Notes: a model not told the origin generated them from the letters alone. A stretch of DNA of 64,000 nucleotides from JADGHX01 sp035760965 (GCA_035760965.1 DASTRY010000018.1:1-64000), one strand, 5' to 3'; positions 43,283 through 51,862 are shown, counted from the stretch's first letter. Numbers and translations are program-made.

Positions 43283-46129
43283 TTACGAAGCGCGCGGCGG
43301 TGCCGCTTGCTCGAGGTCCAGCTCGTGCGTGTGCGCCAGAATGAACGCGCGGCTCGCACGCCGCAGCTCGACCGCCGCCCGCCACGTCGCATCTTCTGGT
43401 GTCAGCGGCGCTCCGACGATGATGGTCAGCGGAGTCGGCCGCGGCAGAAGTACGCCGTCCGGTAGCATGACTCGTGTTCCGCGCAGAGCGACCGGAATCA
43501 CGGCCGCACCCGTATTGGCAGCCGCCTGGAACGCGCCCATGTGGAAGGGCAAGAGGCCGGCGTCGCGTGCGAACGTTCCCTCCGGGAAGACGTGAAGTGA
43601 TTGACCGCGGCGTAGCGCCTGCTCCAGCTTCTCGGCGCCGGCAGCGGCATCCTCCGCCGCACGGCGCTCGACGAAGATGCATCCCAGGCGCTTGCAAAGC
43701 GTCCCCAGCACGGGGCTCTTCTCCAGCTCGTTCTTCGCCACGAAGGACACATCGTTCGGCAGGACGGCCGTCATCACGAGCGCATCGAGATAGCTCGCGT
43801 GATTGGAGACGTAGACGCAGCGCTCCCTCACTACACGTGCGGGCTCGACGAACTTCAGCGACACACCCGATAGCCGCATCGCGAAGCGTGCGAGCGCACG
43901 CGCCATCGCGCGCCGACGCGCCAAGCCCGGCAGCGACACGATCCAGATCCAGGCCAGCGGCCCCAACAGCGCGGCCACGGTCAGTGCGCGGACACCCCAG
44001 AGCCGGGTGAGTATGCGCTGCGTGCGTCGCGCCCATTGTCGGCGGAGTCCGGTGAGCGTGAGCCGTAGCAGCTGCAGCCACGTCGCGCGACCGGAGGCGC
44101 CGAGTTTCCCCTCCTCGTAAGCCTCACGACATCCGGCGCGCCGAATCTTGCCGCTCGAAGTCTTGAGGACCGTGCGGGGCGGAACGAGCACCACTTGGTC
44201 GATCGGCAAGCCGATGAGATCGATCGCGAGACGGTTGATGCGCGCGATCAACTCGTCGCGTGCGCTCGGTGCCGGCGGCGAGCGCGTTTCCACGAGCGCG
44301 ACGACCCGCTCGGTCGCGCTGCGCCGATCGGTTGCGGGGAACACGACCACGCCGCCTTTGCGCACCTCGGGCAGCTGACCGATGGCCTCTTCGAGCTCTT
44401 GCGGATGGATGTTGTGACCGCCTCGAATGATGATGTCTTTCGCGCGCCCGGTGACATAGAGCTCGCCGTCGGCGAGATAGCCGAGATCGCCGGTATCGAG
44501 CCACTGGCCGTCGAACAGGCGCGCCGTCTCGGCGGGCGCATTGAAGTAGCCGCTCGTTGCGGAAGGGCCCTGAAACTCGATGCGTCCGCGAGTCCGTTCC
44601 GGCAGCGGCCTGCGATCGGCGTCGACGATGCGAACGGCGTGACCCGGAATGGGTTTGCCGCAAGAGACGACCGGAAGCGCCGCCGGCTCCGGCCGATCCG
44701 TCGGACGCGCGATGCCGGTGCGCAGGAAAGTCTCGCGTTCGATGCGGTCGATCAGCGGGCCGCGCCCGACGGGCGGAAACGTTACACCGAGCGCGGCCTC
44801 CGCGAGCCCGTACACCGGCATCAACGCGGAGCGCCGGAACCCGCAAGGGCGGAAGCGCTCCGCGAATCGCTCGAGCGTGTGCGGGCTCACCGGCTCCGCA
44901 CCGTTGAAGGCCATCCGCAGCGAACTGAGATCGAGGTCGCGGAGGTCCGCATCGCTCACCTTGCCGATGCACATCTCGTAGGCAAAGTTGGGTGCGGCAG
45001 TGATCGTCGCGCAATGCCGATCGATCGCGCGCAACCAGCGCACCGGATGCCACAGGAACGTGAACGGCGACATGAGCACGAGCGGAAAGCCGAACACGAG
45101 CGCTCCAAAGCACGCGCCGATCAGCCCCATGTCGTGATAAAGAGGCAGCCAGGACACGAACGTATCCGCGGCCGTGATGCCCGTCGCTCTCTGCATCGCG
45201 TTCAGATTGGCGAGCAGATTGGCGTGCGCGAGGACGACTCCCTTCGGTTGCCCCGTGCTGCCCGAGGTGTACTGAATGAACGCCGTCTCGCTTGCGTCGA
45301 TGGCTGGCACTTCGCGCAAGCGCTCGCCCGTCGAGACCTCGGCGACTGTTGCGAGGCTTTCCAGCTTCGTGCTCAGCGAGCGCAGCAGCTGGGCGGGCCG
45401 CCGTGCGCCTTCGAAGGTCAGGAGCATGCGCGCTTCGCAGCTCGTGAGAATTCCGGCCAGCCGCCGCAAATGGCTTTCGATCTGACTGCGACGCGCGGGC
45501 GGGTAGAGCGGTACCGGAACGGCGTGTGCATACAGCACGCCGTAGAAGGCCGCGAAGAAGTCCCGCCCCGTTGGCAGCATGATCGCGACGGCCTCGCCCG
45601 GTTCGATGCCGCGGCGGGCGAGTCCGGCCGCGACAGCGAGGGCATCGGCCCGCAGGCGTGCGAACGTGATGGGCTCGGGCGCGAGCGCCTCGTTCAAGAG
45701 AAGAATGTGCGTGTGGTCGGGCTGCCGGCTCGCGTGCCATTCGAGCGCCTCGACCAGCGTTCGCGGCGTCGGAGGGGCCGCGGCGGCCGGCGCGGATGGA
45801 GCGGACGCACGGAGCCGCGCTTCAGTAGCGCCCGATAGCTGCCCAGCTTCGCCGAGAGCGTGCGCGAGATCGCGAACCGTCTCGGACTCGGCGATGGCGT
45901 CGCCGGACACCGGTCGGCCGCACGCACGCTCGATGCGCGACGCAAGCTCCACGCGCGCGAGACTGTCCAGGCCAAAGTCGCGCTCGAGCGATGCATCGGC
46001 GTCGAGCTCGCGCACTCCGGGCATGTCCGGATGCAGCTCCGCCGCGAGCTCGCGCACGACAGTCAGGATGCGCTCGAGTCGATCGCCGTCGGGCACGTCC
46101 ATGGGACTCTGCGGGTTGACGGCGTTCAT
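43283..46129 (-). CDS. Trifunctional fusion: ACP, acyl-AMP ligase, 1-acylglycerol-3-phosphate acyltransferase
   Basis: About 948 residues from ATG 46129; GTG 46171 and ATG 46102 are alternatives and none has a strong ribosome site. Domains in order: acyl carrier (residues 10-90, phosphopantetheine serine in FGLDSLARVEL), fatty-acyl-AMP ligase (about 120-690; YTSGSTGQPKG, LPLYHDMGLIG, YGLAEAALG, DTGDLGYLADGELY, KTSSGKIRR with lysine intact), then membrane helices and a PlsC acyltransferase (about 740-945; NHASYLDAL with the HxxxxD motif, and FPEGTFARD). It could activate a fatty acid, load it on the ACP and pass it to a glycerolipid. Divergent from the E2-fragment/ACP pair. Physiological product unknown. 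Confidence 0.9.
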   Translation of the reverse strand: MNAVNPQSPMDVPDGDRLERILTVVRELAAELHPDMPGVRELDADASLERDFGLDSLARVELASRIERACGRPVSGDAIAESETVRDLAHALGEAGQLSGATEARLRASAPSAPAAAAPPTPRTLVEALEWHASRQPDHTHILLLNEALAPEPITFARLRADALAVAAGLARRGIEPGEAVAIMLPTGRDFFAAFYGVLYAHAVPVPLYPPARRSQIESHLRRLAGILTSCEARMLLTFEGARRPAQLLRSLSTKLESLATVAEVSTGERLREVPAIDASETAFIQYTSGSTGQPKGVVLAHANLLANLNAMQRATGITAADTFVSWLPLYHDMGLIGACFGALVFGFPLVLMSPFTFLWHPVRWLRAIDRHCATITAAPNFAYEMCIGKVSDADLRDLDLSSLRMAFNGAEPVSPHTLERFAERFRPCGFRRSALMPVYGLAEAALGVTFPPVGRGPLIDRIERETFLRTGIARPTDRPEPAALPVVSCGKPIPGHAVRIVDADRRPLPERTRGRIEFQGPSATSGYFNAPAETARLFDGQWLDTGDLGYLADGELYVTGRAKDIIIRGGHNIHPQELEEAIGQLPEVRKGGVVVFPATDRRSATERVVALVETRSPPAPSARDELIARINRLAIDLIGLPIDQVVLVPPRTVLKTSSGKIRRAGCREAYEEGKLGASGRATWLQLLRLTLTGLRRQWARRTQRILTRLWGVRALTVAALLGPLAWIWIVSLPGLARRRAMARALARFAMRLSGVSLKFVEPARVVRERCVYVSNHASYLDALVMTAVLPNDVSFVAKNELEKSPVLGTLCKRLGCIFVERRAAEDAAAGAEKLEQALRRGQSLHVFPEGTFARDAGLLPFHMGAFQAAANTGAAVIPVALRGTRVMLPDGVLLPRPTPLTIIVGAPLTPEDATWRAAVELRRASRAFILAHTHELDLEQAAPPRAS

Positions 46130-46260
46130 GGTGCCGTGCGTGGGCCGGGCTGTGAATATCGACGGGCGCACCCGCCGCTGCCGCGCGCAGCGTTACGAGC
46201 GGCGAGCATGGGATGCTAAGGCGCCCGCGTGTGCGCGGCATGGTCGGGTCTGCGTAGCGC

Positions 46261-46279
46261 GTGCGGACTTGTACGCACG
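46261..46279 (+). promoter_or_regulatory. Candidate FixJ-type operator (site G) before the E2 fragment and ACP
   Basis: GTGCGGACTTGTACGCACG. The upstream TGCGTAGCG is shared with site H, so the two copies match over nearly 29 bases apart from one indel. 169 bp before the E2-fragment ATG. Confidence 0.55.
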
Positions 46280-46448
46280 TAGGTCCGGTGGCTCGCGCCT
46301 AGAGTCGATCGAGCCATGCAAGTCATCGACTTCCCCACCATTCACAAGCGGGGCGCGAATGCACCGCGACTCGCACCGAATGCCCTCCACCGATGCCAAT
46401 CGAAGCTCCGCCGCTCGCTCTCGTACGAGGCCAGTACGCGCAGGCCGC

Positions 46449-46724
46449 ATGCGCAGCAGCGAAATCTCGTCCGCAACGCTCACGGTGACGAGCCTCGGTG
46501 ATGACGGCGTGGATACGCTGTTCCCGATCATCTATCCGCCACAGATCGCCATCGTCGGCTTCGGATCGCCGCTCGAGCGTCCTTGGGTCGTGGCGGGTCG
46601 GTTGGAAGTCCGGCCGGTGCTGAGCGTCACGCTGGCGGCCGATCACCGCGTGACCGACGGCCGTCAGGGTGCTCAATTTCTAGCGCGGATACGCGATTGG
46701 CTGGGCAAGCCGGGCGAGTTATGA
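46449..46724 (+). pseudogene. C-terminal fragment of a 2-oxoacid dehydrogenase E2 acyltransferase
   Basis: 91 residues from ATG 46449; similarity may begin about 10 residues earlier in the same frame. It matches the end of the E2 catalytic domain: TLTVTSLGDDGVDTLFPIIY, PPQIAIVGFG, then DHRVTDGRQGAQFL with the catalytic His-x3-Asp-Gly. The lipoyl domain, E1/E3-binding domain and first two thirds of the catalytic domain are absent, because the DNA upstream belongs to the promoter and the opposite gene. It keeps the catalytic His but not the CoA channel, so acyltransfer is doubtful. Its stop overlaps the ACP start (ATGA), which may be why it persists. Confidence 0.7.
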
Positions 46725-46987
46725 GCAATGTGCCGAGCGCCGACGCCTCGCTCGAGTCGCGTGTGCTGAATCTGCTGGCGAGCGTCGCACCGGATGTCGA
46801 TCCGGCCAGCGTGCGCGCGGACCTCGATTTCCGCGACCAGTTCGACTTCGACTCGATGGCCCTCTTCAACGTCGCGGCCGCGATCCATCAGAGCTTCGGC
46901 ATCGACATTCCGGAGCGCGACTATCGGAATCTCACCAGTCTCGCGAAGTGCGTTGCCTACTTGCGCGGCAAGCTGCCGCAAATCTGA
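46721..46987 (+). CDS. Acyl carrier protein
   Basis: 88 residues. Four-helix ACP with phosphopantetheine attachment in FDFDSMALFNV (Ser near residue 43; DSM instead of the common DSL). Acidic. Coupled to the E2 fragment by ATGA. Together with the divergently read ACP-ligase-acyltransferase it suggests a dedicated acyl-handling system separate from fatty acid synthesis. Confidence 0.9.
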   Translation: MSNVPSADASLESRVLNLLASVAPDVDPASVRADLDFRDQFDFDSMALFNVAAAIHQSFGIDIPERDYRNLTSLAKCVAYLRGKLPQI

Positions 46988-47035
46988 ACCGCCGGAGCGG
47001 CCACGCGCCGCGTAGCCGCTCGCGGGCGAGGGCGC

Positions 47036-47482
47036 TCAGTCGACCTTGATCTGCTTCGGCTTCGGCTTTTCGGTGACGGCCTTGGGGATGTGCACCGTGA
47101 GCACCCCGTCCTTGCTCTCGCAGCGAATGCCTTCGACATTGATGTCTTCCGGCAGCGAGAAGCTGCGTGTGAAGTTGCCATACAGACTCTCCACGCGATG
47201 GAACCTCTCGTTCTTCTCTTCCTTCTGCTGCTTGCGTTCACCTTCGATGGTGATCATTCCGCCGTCCACGGTGACTTTCACGTCTTCCTTCTTCACCGCC
47301 GGCAGCTCGGCGCGAATGAGGTATTCCTTGTCGGTCTCGCTGATGTCCGCGGACGGCGACCACTCGAGCTTTGCGCCATTGCCTTCGAGGGCCAGGCGCG
47401 GCGCGCCGCCGAACGACCGACGCACCATGCGATCGAAGACGCGGTCCATATCACTGAACGGATCCCAACGGATGAGGCTCAT
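47036..47482 (-). CDS. Small heat-shock protein (Hsp20/alpha-crystallin)
   Basis: 148 residues from ATG 47482, with AGGAG 7 bp upstream. N-terminal MSLIRWDPFSDMDRVFDRM, alpha-crystallin core from about residue 40, with the family signature near the end as DGVLTVHIPK and the tail EKPKPKQIKVD carrying an IxV-like motif. ATP-independent holdase. Hsp20 (Acr/HspX) is the emblem of the DosR regulon. Site B is 62 bp upstream. Confidence 0.95.
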   Translation of the reverse strand: MSLIRWDPFSDMDRVFDRMVRRSFGGAPRLALEGNGAKLEWSPSADISETDKEYLIRAELPAVKKEDVKVTVDGGMITIEGERKQQKEEKNERFHRVESLYGNFTRSFSLPEDINVEGIRCESKDGVLTVHIPKAVTEKPKPKQIKVD

Positions 47483-47544
47483 ATGATTTCTCCTGCGTGC
47501 TAGTGGGGGTCGAGGTGCAGTATCGAATCCCGCTTCGGATCGGG

Positions 47545-47563
47545 CATCCGTAGTTCTGCGCAA
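47545..47563 (-). promoter_or_regulatory. Candidate FixJ-type operator (site B) before hsp20
   Basis: Leftward TTGCGCAGAACTACGGATG. 62 bp before the hsp20 ATG, 20 bp before the start of the opposite DUF4136 gene. Confidence 0.6.
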
Positions 47564-47583
47564 GATTCCGCATACTTTCGCGG

Positions 47584-47955
47584 ATGCACCTCGCGCGGCG
47601 TGCTCGCAGTATGAGCGAGCTCGGGGCGAAGGGCTTTCAGAAGACCGCCGATCGAGAGGCGGCGGCTTTCGCTGTGTCGTACACCGTCGGGGTGCGCGAT
47701 CGGGTCGACGTCTATTCTTATCCGCAGCCGTATGCGGGGCCGTGGCGCTGGGGCTACCCGTACTTCGGACGCGATGTCGATGTCACAATGTATCGCGAGG
47801 GTACATTCGCCATCGATGTGTTCGACGGCAAGAGTCATCAGCCCGTGTGGCACGGTTGGGCCACGAAGCGTACCAGTGAGCACGACGTGAAGAACGCGGC
47901 GGAGATCATCCCGCCGGCGGTGGCGACGATCATGAAGAACTTCCCACCTGGATGA
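47584..47955 (+). CDS. DUF4136-like protein lacking signal peptide (probably 5'-truncated)
   Basis: 123 residues. FAVSYTVGVRDRVDVYSYP, REGTFAIDVFDGKSHQPVWHGWATK and the final PPAVATIMKNFPP fit DUF4136. The family normally begins with a lipoprotein signal and a further ~40 residues before AAKGFQKT; here only a short basic stretch (MHLARRARSMSEL) precedes that point, and there is no room for more before the hsp20 promoter. No ribosome site. Probably a broken copy, or a cytoplasmic derivative. The flippase-like gene follows 6 bp later. Confidence 0.65.
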   Translation: MHLARRARSMSELGAKGFQKTADREAAAFAVSYTVGVRDRVDVYSYPQPYAGPWRWGYPYFGRDVDVTMYREGTFAIDVFDGKSHQPVWHGWATKRTSEHDVKNAAEIIPPAVATIMKNFPPG

Positions 47956-47961
47956 GGTGAC

Positions 47962-48966
47962 ATGCTCCGTGGCGAGAGCGGCGGACGGTGGGGCAACTGG
48001 ATCGTGTGGCTCGTTGGAGCCGCTCTCCTCGGAGCAGTCGTGTCGTTCGTCGCGCATTTCGCGGAGGAGCACGCGTTCACGCGATTGCTGCAGCAGGCGC
48101 GTCCGCGATGGTTGCTGGTCGCCGTGGTGCTGCAGTCTGCGACCTACCTTGCGGAAGCGGATGTCTGGCGCGCCGGGACAGGCGCCTCCGCGGCGCGCGT
48201 TTCTCTCGGAAAGCTGTATCGGTTGAGCATCGCGAAGCTGTTCGTCGATCAGGCCATTCCGAGCGGTGGGCTCAGCGGCACGCTTCTCTATGTGGAGGCG
48301 CTGCGGCGCGCGGGGGTGGCGCGCGCTGCCGCTCTGTCCGGCGTCGTGGTCGCGACGTTCTCGTACTACATGAGCTACGTCGCGTGCCTCGGTGTTGCGC
48401 TCGTCATGGGTCTCGGCACGCACGCGATCAAGTTGCCAGTCGTCGTCGCGGCGGTGGCGTTCATTGGCGTTGGCACCGCACTCTCGGCATTCGTCTTTCA
48501 GCAAGCCGGCCGCACGGAGTCGGGCGGCGTGGTGCGGCGTCTCGAAATCAAGATACCGTTCATTGGCCGCGCGCTGGGCCTGCTTCGGGATGCCGACCCG
48601 GCACTGACGCGTAATCCGCGCGTGCTGAAGCGGGCGTTCGCGGCGCAGATCGCAATCGTGTTGCTGGATGCGGCAACCGTCTGGGTGTGCTTGCTGGCCG
48701 TGGGCGCCGCGCCGGCTCCGACCTCGGTGTACGTCGGCTACATGTTCTCCTCTCTGTTTCGCACATTGAGCGTCGTGCCCGGCGGGCTCGGCGCGTTCGA
48801 AGCGGCCTCGACGTACATGCTGCACATCGGTGGAACGTCCGTCGAGGCGGCGCTGTCGGCAACGCTGCTGTTCCGGGGCTTCAGCTTTTGGTTGCCGATG
48901 CTGCCGGGGCTCCTCTTCGCGCGGCAGGCGGCGGCCGGCAGCATCGTCACGCGAGCTGGCGCCTGA
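47962..48966 (+). CDS. Flippase-like (YbhN/UPF0104, LPG-synthase transmembrane) protein
   Basis: 334 residues with about eight membrane helices. Conserved polar sites are AIPSGGLSGTLLYVEALRRAG and SVVPGGLGAFEA, the two signature loops of the family related to the MprF flippase domain. Ribosome site GAGGTGA. Likely moves or exposes a lipid in the inner membrane. Could be tied to the acyltransferase system nearby; inferred only. Confidence 0.87.
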   Translation: MLRGESGGRWGNWIVWLVGAALLGAVVSFVAHFAEEHAFTRLLQQARPRWLLVAVVLQSATYLAEADVWRAGTGASAARVSLGKLYRLSIAKLFVDQAIPSGGLSGTLLYVEALRRAGVARAAALSGVVVATFSYYMSYVACLGVALVMGLGTHAIKLPVVVAAVAFIGVGTALSAFVFQQAGRTESGGVVRRLEIKIPFIGRALGLLRDADPALTRNPRVLKRAFAAQIAIVLLDAATVWVCLLAVGAAPAPTSVYVGYMFSSLFRTLSVVPGGLGAFEAASTYMLHIGGTSVEAALSATLLFRGFSFWLPMLPGLLFARQAAAGSIVTRAGA

Positions 48967-49039
48967 AGCCTGACCCGCTCCTTCCGGAGAGGACGCGTGC
49001 AACGGCGATCCGCGCCGATACACGGATATCCCTCATCGG

Positions 49040-49058
49040 CTAAGCATTGCTACGCGTA
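49040..49058 (+). promoter_or_regulatory. Possible FixJ-type operator (site N) before a cytochrome c
   Basis: CTAAGCATTGCTACGCGTA, 59 bp before the cytochrome GTG. The CTACGC core is kept, the left half is weaker. Confidence 0.35.
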
Positions 49059-49117
49059 GACCGAATTCGCGCCTGCGCCGAAAGTGCGCACGACGGCCGA
49101 GGTTGAAGGAGAATCGC

Positions 49118-49744
49118 GTGATCAAGCGCGCCGCGTTTGCGGCTCTGTTGCTCGCTCCGGTGCTACACGCCGCATGGGGTTCGAGCGAATCCCAGGAACT
49201 CGCGAGGGTGCTCGAGCGCAAACCCGATCCCGATCGCGGTGCGAAGTTGTACGAGACCTGCGCCGCCTGCCATGGGCCGCAAGGGTATGGCGTCGCCGAC
49301 GGCACTGTGCCCGCGATTGCGGGCCAGCCGTTTGCGGTGATCGCGAAGCAGCTCGTCGCGTTCCGCACGGGGCAGCGTGCCGAAGCGCGAATGCAGCACT
49401 TCGCGGACACGACCCATCTGTCGTACTCGCAGGAAGTGGCCGACGTCGCGGCCTACGTCAGCCGCCTCACGCCGCGCTCGACGCAACCTAACAGCGAGGC
49501 GGGCGGTGGGCGCGGAGCGGTGCTCTACATCCGTCGCTGCGAGCGGTGTCACGGCGCCATGGCAGAGGGAAACGACCTGGGCTTTGCGCCGCGGCTCGCC
49601 GGTCAGCATGCGCCGTACCTCGTTGCGCAGCTCACCCGAGATCCTAACGAGCGGCCGACACTGAAGGAAGCGCATCGCGGCGTGACCGACACGCTCTCGC
49701 GCGAAGACATCGCGGCGCTCGCCGCAACGCTGTCTTCGCTCTGA
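49118..49744 (+). CDS. Periplasmic diheme cytochrome c (c4-like)
   Basis: 208 residues from GTG 49118, with AAGGAG upstream (a TTG at 49103 is in frame but less likely). Signal peptide VIKRAAFAALLLAPVLHAAWG. Haem sites CAACH and CERCH, each with GPQGYG or AMAEG and xAGQ motifs. Same family as the proteins encoded at 15006, 53246 and 61949. Its last bases begin a repeat tract. Confidence 0.92.
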   Translation: MIKRAAFAALLLAPVLHAAWGSSESQELARVLERKPDPDRGAKLYETCAACHGPQGYGVADGTVPAIAGQPFAVIAKQLVAFRTGQRAEARMQHFADTTHLSYSQEVADVAAYVSRLTPRSTQPNSEAGGGRGAVLYIRRCERCHGAMAEGNDLGFAPRLAGQHAPYLVAQLTRDPNERPTLKEAHRGVTDTLSREDIAALAATLSSL

Positions 49745-49920
49745 AGGAGAATATCGAGTAGGGATGTCGCGGCGCCGCCTCGAGCGACACCGCGAGCTGT
49801 CTTCGCCTTGAAGGGGGAATCTTGCGGCATACCAAGCGCCGCATCGAGCGATGCTGCTATAACGCTTTGAAGGCGCAATCCGGCAGCACCATCGGGCGCC
49901 GCATCAGGCGGCGCCCTCAT
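49725..49920. repeat. Three degenerate tandem units duplicated from a gene end
   Basis: Units begin near 49737, 49804 and 49863 (about 59-67 bp apart). Each has a CGCYYTGAAGG head, and the last two share GCGCCGCATC. The head of unit 1, GCTGTCTTCGCTCTGAAGG, is the 3' end of the cytochrome gene and is repeated at 49795 with one change. It looks like partial duplication of the gene end. No gene inside. Confidence 0.55.
49894..49916. terminator. Perfect 9-bp stem-loop between convergent genes
   Basis: GGGCGCCGC - ATCAG - GCGGCGCCC, a strong GC hairpin without a T run. Placed between the cytochrome and the leftward CBS gene, so it may end both transcripts. Confidence 0.55.
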
Positions 49921-49924
49921 TCGC

Positions 49925-50380
49925 TCACGGTCGTACCGCTGTCTCGACCGCCCGTTCGCGCGTGATCGCGTCGGCCGCGTTGCCGAAGTCCCGGGCCATG
50001 TGCGCGAGAATATCGTCGAGAGACACGATGCCCTCCAGCAGCCCGCAGTAGCCGACCACGGGCAAGCGGCGCACGCCGATGCGTCGCATTTGCTCCAGCG
50101 CATCGGTGACGGAGTCTTCGGTCATGATCGTGACAGGATTCTGCGTCATGACATCCTCGACTCGCAGCATGCGCGGATCGGCCTCACGCGCGACGACACT
50201 CACCACGATGTCCCGATCCGTCAGCACGCCGATCGGCTTGAATCCCGCTTCTTCCAGCGAAGGCTCGACGACCACGAGATACCCGATGTGATGCTCGCGC
50301 ATCAGTCGCGCGGCGGTCGCGAGGTCATCGGTCCTGCGGACCATCACGACGCGGCGCTGGCAAATCTGTCCGACATTCAC
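49925..50380 (-). CDS. CBS-pair protein
   Basis: 151 residues. MNVGQICQRRVVMVRRTDDL start, domains ending in KPIGVLTDRDIVVSVVARE and RRLPVVGYCGLLEGIVSLDDIL. Very similar to the CBS protein encoded at 39559-40014. Divergent from a Usp gene; site F lies between. Confidence 0.93.
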   Translation of the reverse strand: MNVGQICQRRVVMVRRTDDLATAARLMREHHIGYLVVVEPSLEEAGFKPIGVLTDRDIVVSVVAREADPRMLRVEDVMTQNPVTIMTEDSVTDALEQMRRIGVRRLPVVGYCGLLEGIVSLDDILAHMARDFGNAADAITRERAVETAVRP

Positions 50381-50457
50381 GGCTCATCTCCCGAATTTCG
50401 CTGCACGCATGGGACCACATGCACCCGCGCGGTCGCGATGGAACATGCACGTAGGCC

Positions 50458-50476
50458 CTACGGCTTTCTACGCATG
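50458..50476 (+). promoter_or_regulatory. Candidate FixJ-type operator (site F) before usp
   Basis: CTACGGCTTTCTACGCATG, 33 bp before the Usp ATG. Upstream CACGTAG extends it into a larger inverted arrangement usable by the leftward CBS gene. Confidence 0.55.
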
Positions 50477-50509
50477 TCACGGTTGTGCCGACGGTCCAGA
50501 GTTTGAAAT

Positions 50510-51373
50510 ATGAGTTGGCGTCGCATGTTGTTCGTCATGGATCACCCGACTCACGTCGGTCCGCGGCTGCTGCGCAAGCTGGCAGAGCTCGCGCGCGGCT
50601 GCGACGCGGAGCTCGAGCTCTACCAGCCGGCGTTCGAGTGGAGCATGTACAAGGGCGGTATCGGCTCGGCCGTGAGCGACGTCGAGACGCGCGAGACGCT
50701 GGAACGCCGCCACGGCGAGCTCGAAGGCATCGTCGGGGCGCTGCGCACGATGGGCGTCCGCGTGCGCGGCGCCGTGAGCTGCGAGAAGCTCACGTGCGAG
50801 AACATCCTGGCGGAAGTGTGCGATTCGCACTCGGACCTGTTGATCGTGCAGTCCCGACCGCGCAGCGCGATCGCGCGACTGCTGTTCAGCTCCACGGATT
50901 TCAAGCTCATCGAGCACTGCCTCTGCCCGCTGCTGCTGATGAAAACCGAGAAGGCCTACCTGGACGCGTGCGTGCTCGCCGCGATCGACCCGACGCATGC
51001 TCACGACAAGCCGGCCACGCTGGACGAAGCGATACTCGACGCCGGCACCGTCCTGGCGCGCGCGCTCGGAGGGGACCTGCACATCTGCCATGCGCTCGCG
51101 CCGATGGGACGGTTCGAAGCGCGGGCGCGTGTCGAGGAGCTGGCGCGGCGTTTCAACGTGCGCGAGGCGCGCATTCACGTTGCTCCCGGCCATCCCGCCG
51201 AAACGATCATCGGGCTGGCGAGCTGGCTCGGCGCGAGCATCGTCGCGATGGGCGCGGTATCGCGCTCGGCGCTCGAGCGAGTCACCGTGGGGCACACCGC
51301 CGAGCGCGTGCTGGATGCGTTGAATTGCGACGTTCTCGTCGTCAAGCCACCGGGATTTCGCGTTCGCGCGTAG
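50510..51373 (+). CDS. Tandem universal stress protein
   Basis: 287 residues, shorter than its paralogues. MSWRRMLFVMDHPTHVGPRL opens domain 1. Domain 2 runs from about residue 150 and holds MGAVSRSALERVTVGHTAERVL. The 3' end overlaps the leftward hibernation-factor gene by 32 bp. Confidence 0.92.
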   Translation: MSWRRMLFVMDHPTHVGPRLLRKLAELARGCDAELELYQPAFEWSMYKGGIGSAVSDVETRETLERRHGELEGIVGALRTMGVRVRGAVSCEKLTCENILAEVCDSHSDLLIVQSRPRSAIARLLFSSTDFKLIEHCLCPLLLMKTEKAYLDACVLAAIDPTHAHDKPATLDEAILDAGTVLARALGGDLHICHALAPMGRFEARARVEELARRFNVREARIHVAPGHPAETIIGLASWLGASIVAMGAVSRSALERVTVGHTAERVLDALNCDVLVVKPPGFRVRA

Positions 51374-51731
51374 CGGGCTGATTGTCGGTGGCATGCACCT
51401 TCGTCTCGCCGCGCTGGATGCGCTCGTGATCCTGCAGCTTGCGGCGCATCGCGACGAAGGCGTCGCGGAGCGCAATGTACGGGTCGGCATGTGACGCATC
51501 GTCCGCATGCGCCCGATGCACCACGATGACGGATCCCGGCACGGTCACGGTGATGTGCACGTCGAAGACGTCGCCCTTGCGGCTACGGTGGTGAGGCTGC
51601 TGGATCACGACGGCGCAATTCAGGATGTGGCTGCTGAACTTCTCGAGGCGCCGGCCCAGCTCGCGAATGCGATTCTCGAAGATCCGCGAGCTCGGCATGT
51701 TCCGGAACGTGATCTGCAGAGGGAAAGGCAT
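51342..51731 (-). CDS. hpf: Ribosome hibernation promoting factor (short HPF/RaiA type)
   Basis: 129 residues from ATG 51731, with GGAGAT upstream. One S30AE domain: LQITFRNMPSSRIFENRIRE, VHITVTVPGSVIVVHRAHAD, then AYxAL-type helix DPYIALRDAFVAMRRKLQDH. The long-HPF C-terminal dimerisation domain is missing. Silences ribosomes in stationary or hypoxic cells. Shares site E with the divergent CBS gene. Confidence 0.88.
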   Translation of the reverse strand: MPFPLQITFRNMPSSRIFENRIRELGRRLEKFSSHILNCAVVIQQPHHRSRKGDVFDVHITVTVPGSVIVVHRAHADDASHADPYIALRDAFVAMRRKLQDHERIQRGETKVHATDNQPATREREIPVA

Positions 51732-51789
51732 GGGGATCTCCGCGTTGTACTCTCGAGCTGAACAGTAGCGCGGCGAGCGGGCGCGGCCA

Positions 51790-51808
51790 TTGCGTACGAC
51801 TACGTAGC
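51790..51808. promoter_or_regulatory. Candidate FixJ-type operator (site E), reads on both strands
   Basis: Rightward TTGCGTACGACTACGTAGC is 54 bp before the CBS ATG. The complement also fits the motif and is 58 bp before hpf. Confidence 0.6.
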
Positions 51809-51862
51809 GCACCAGCGGATGTTGCGGTTATCGTTATTGGGTCGCAGCCGCAGTATTCGCGT

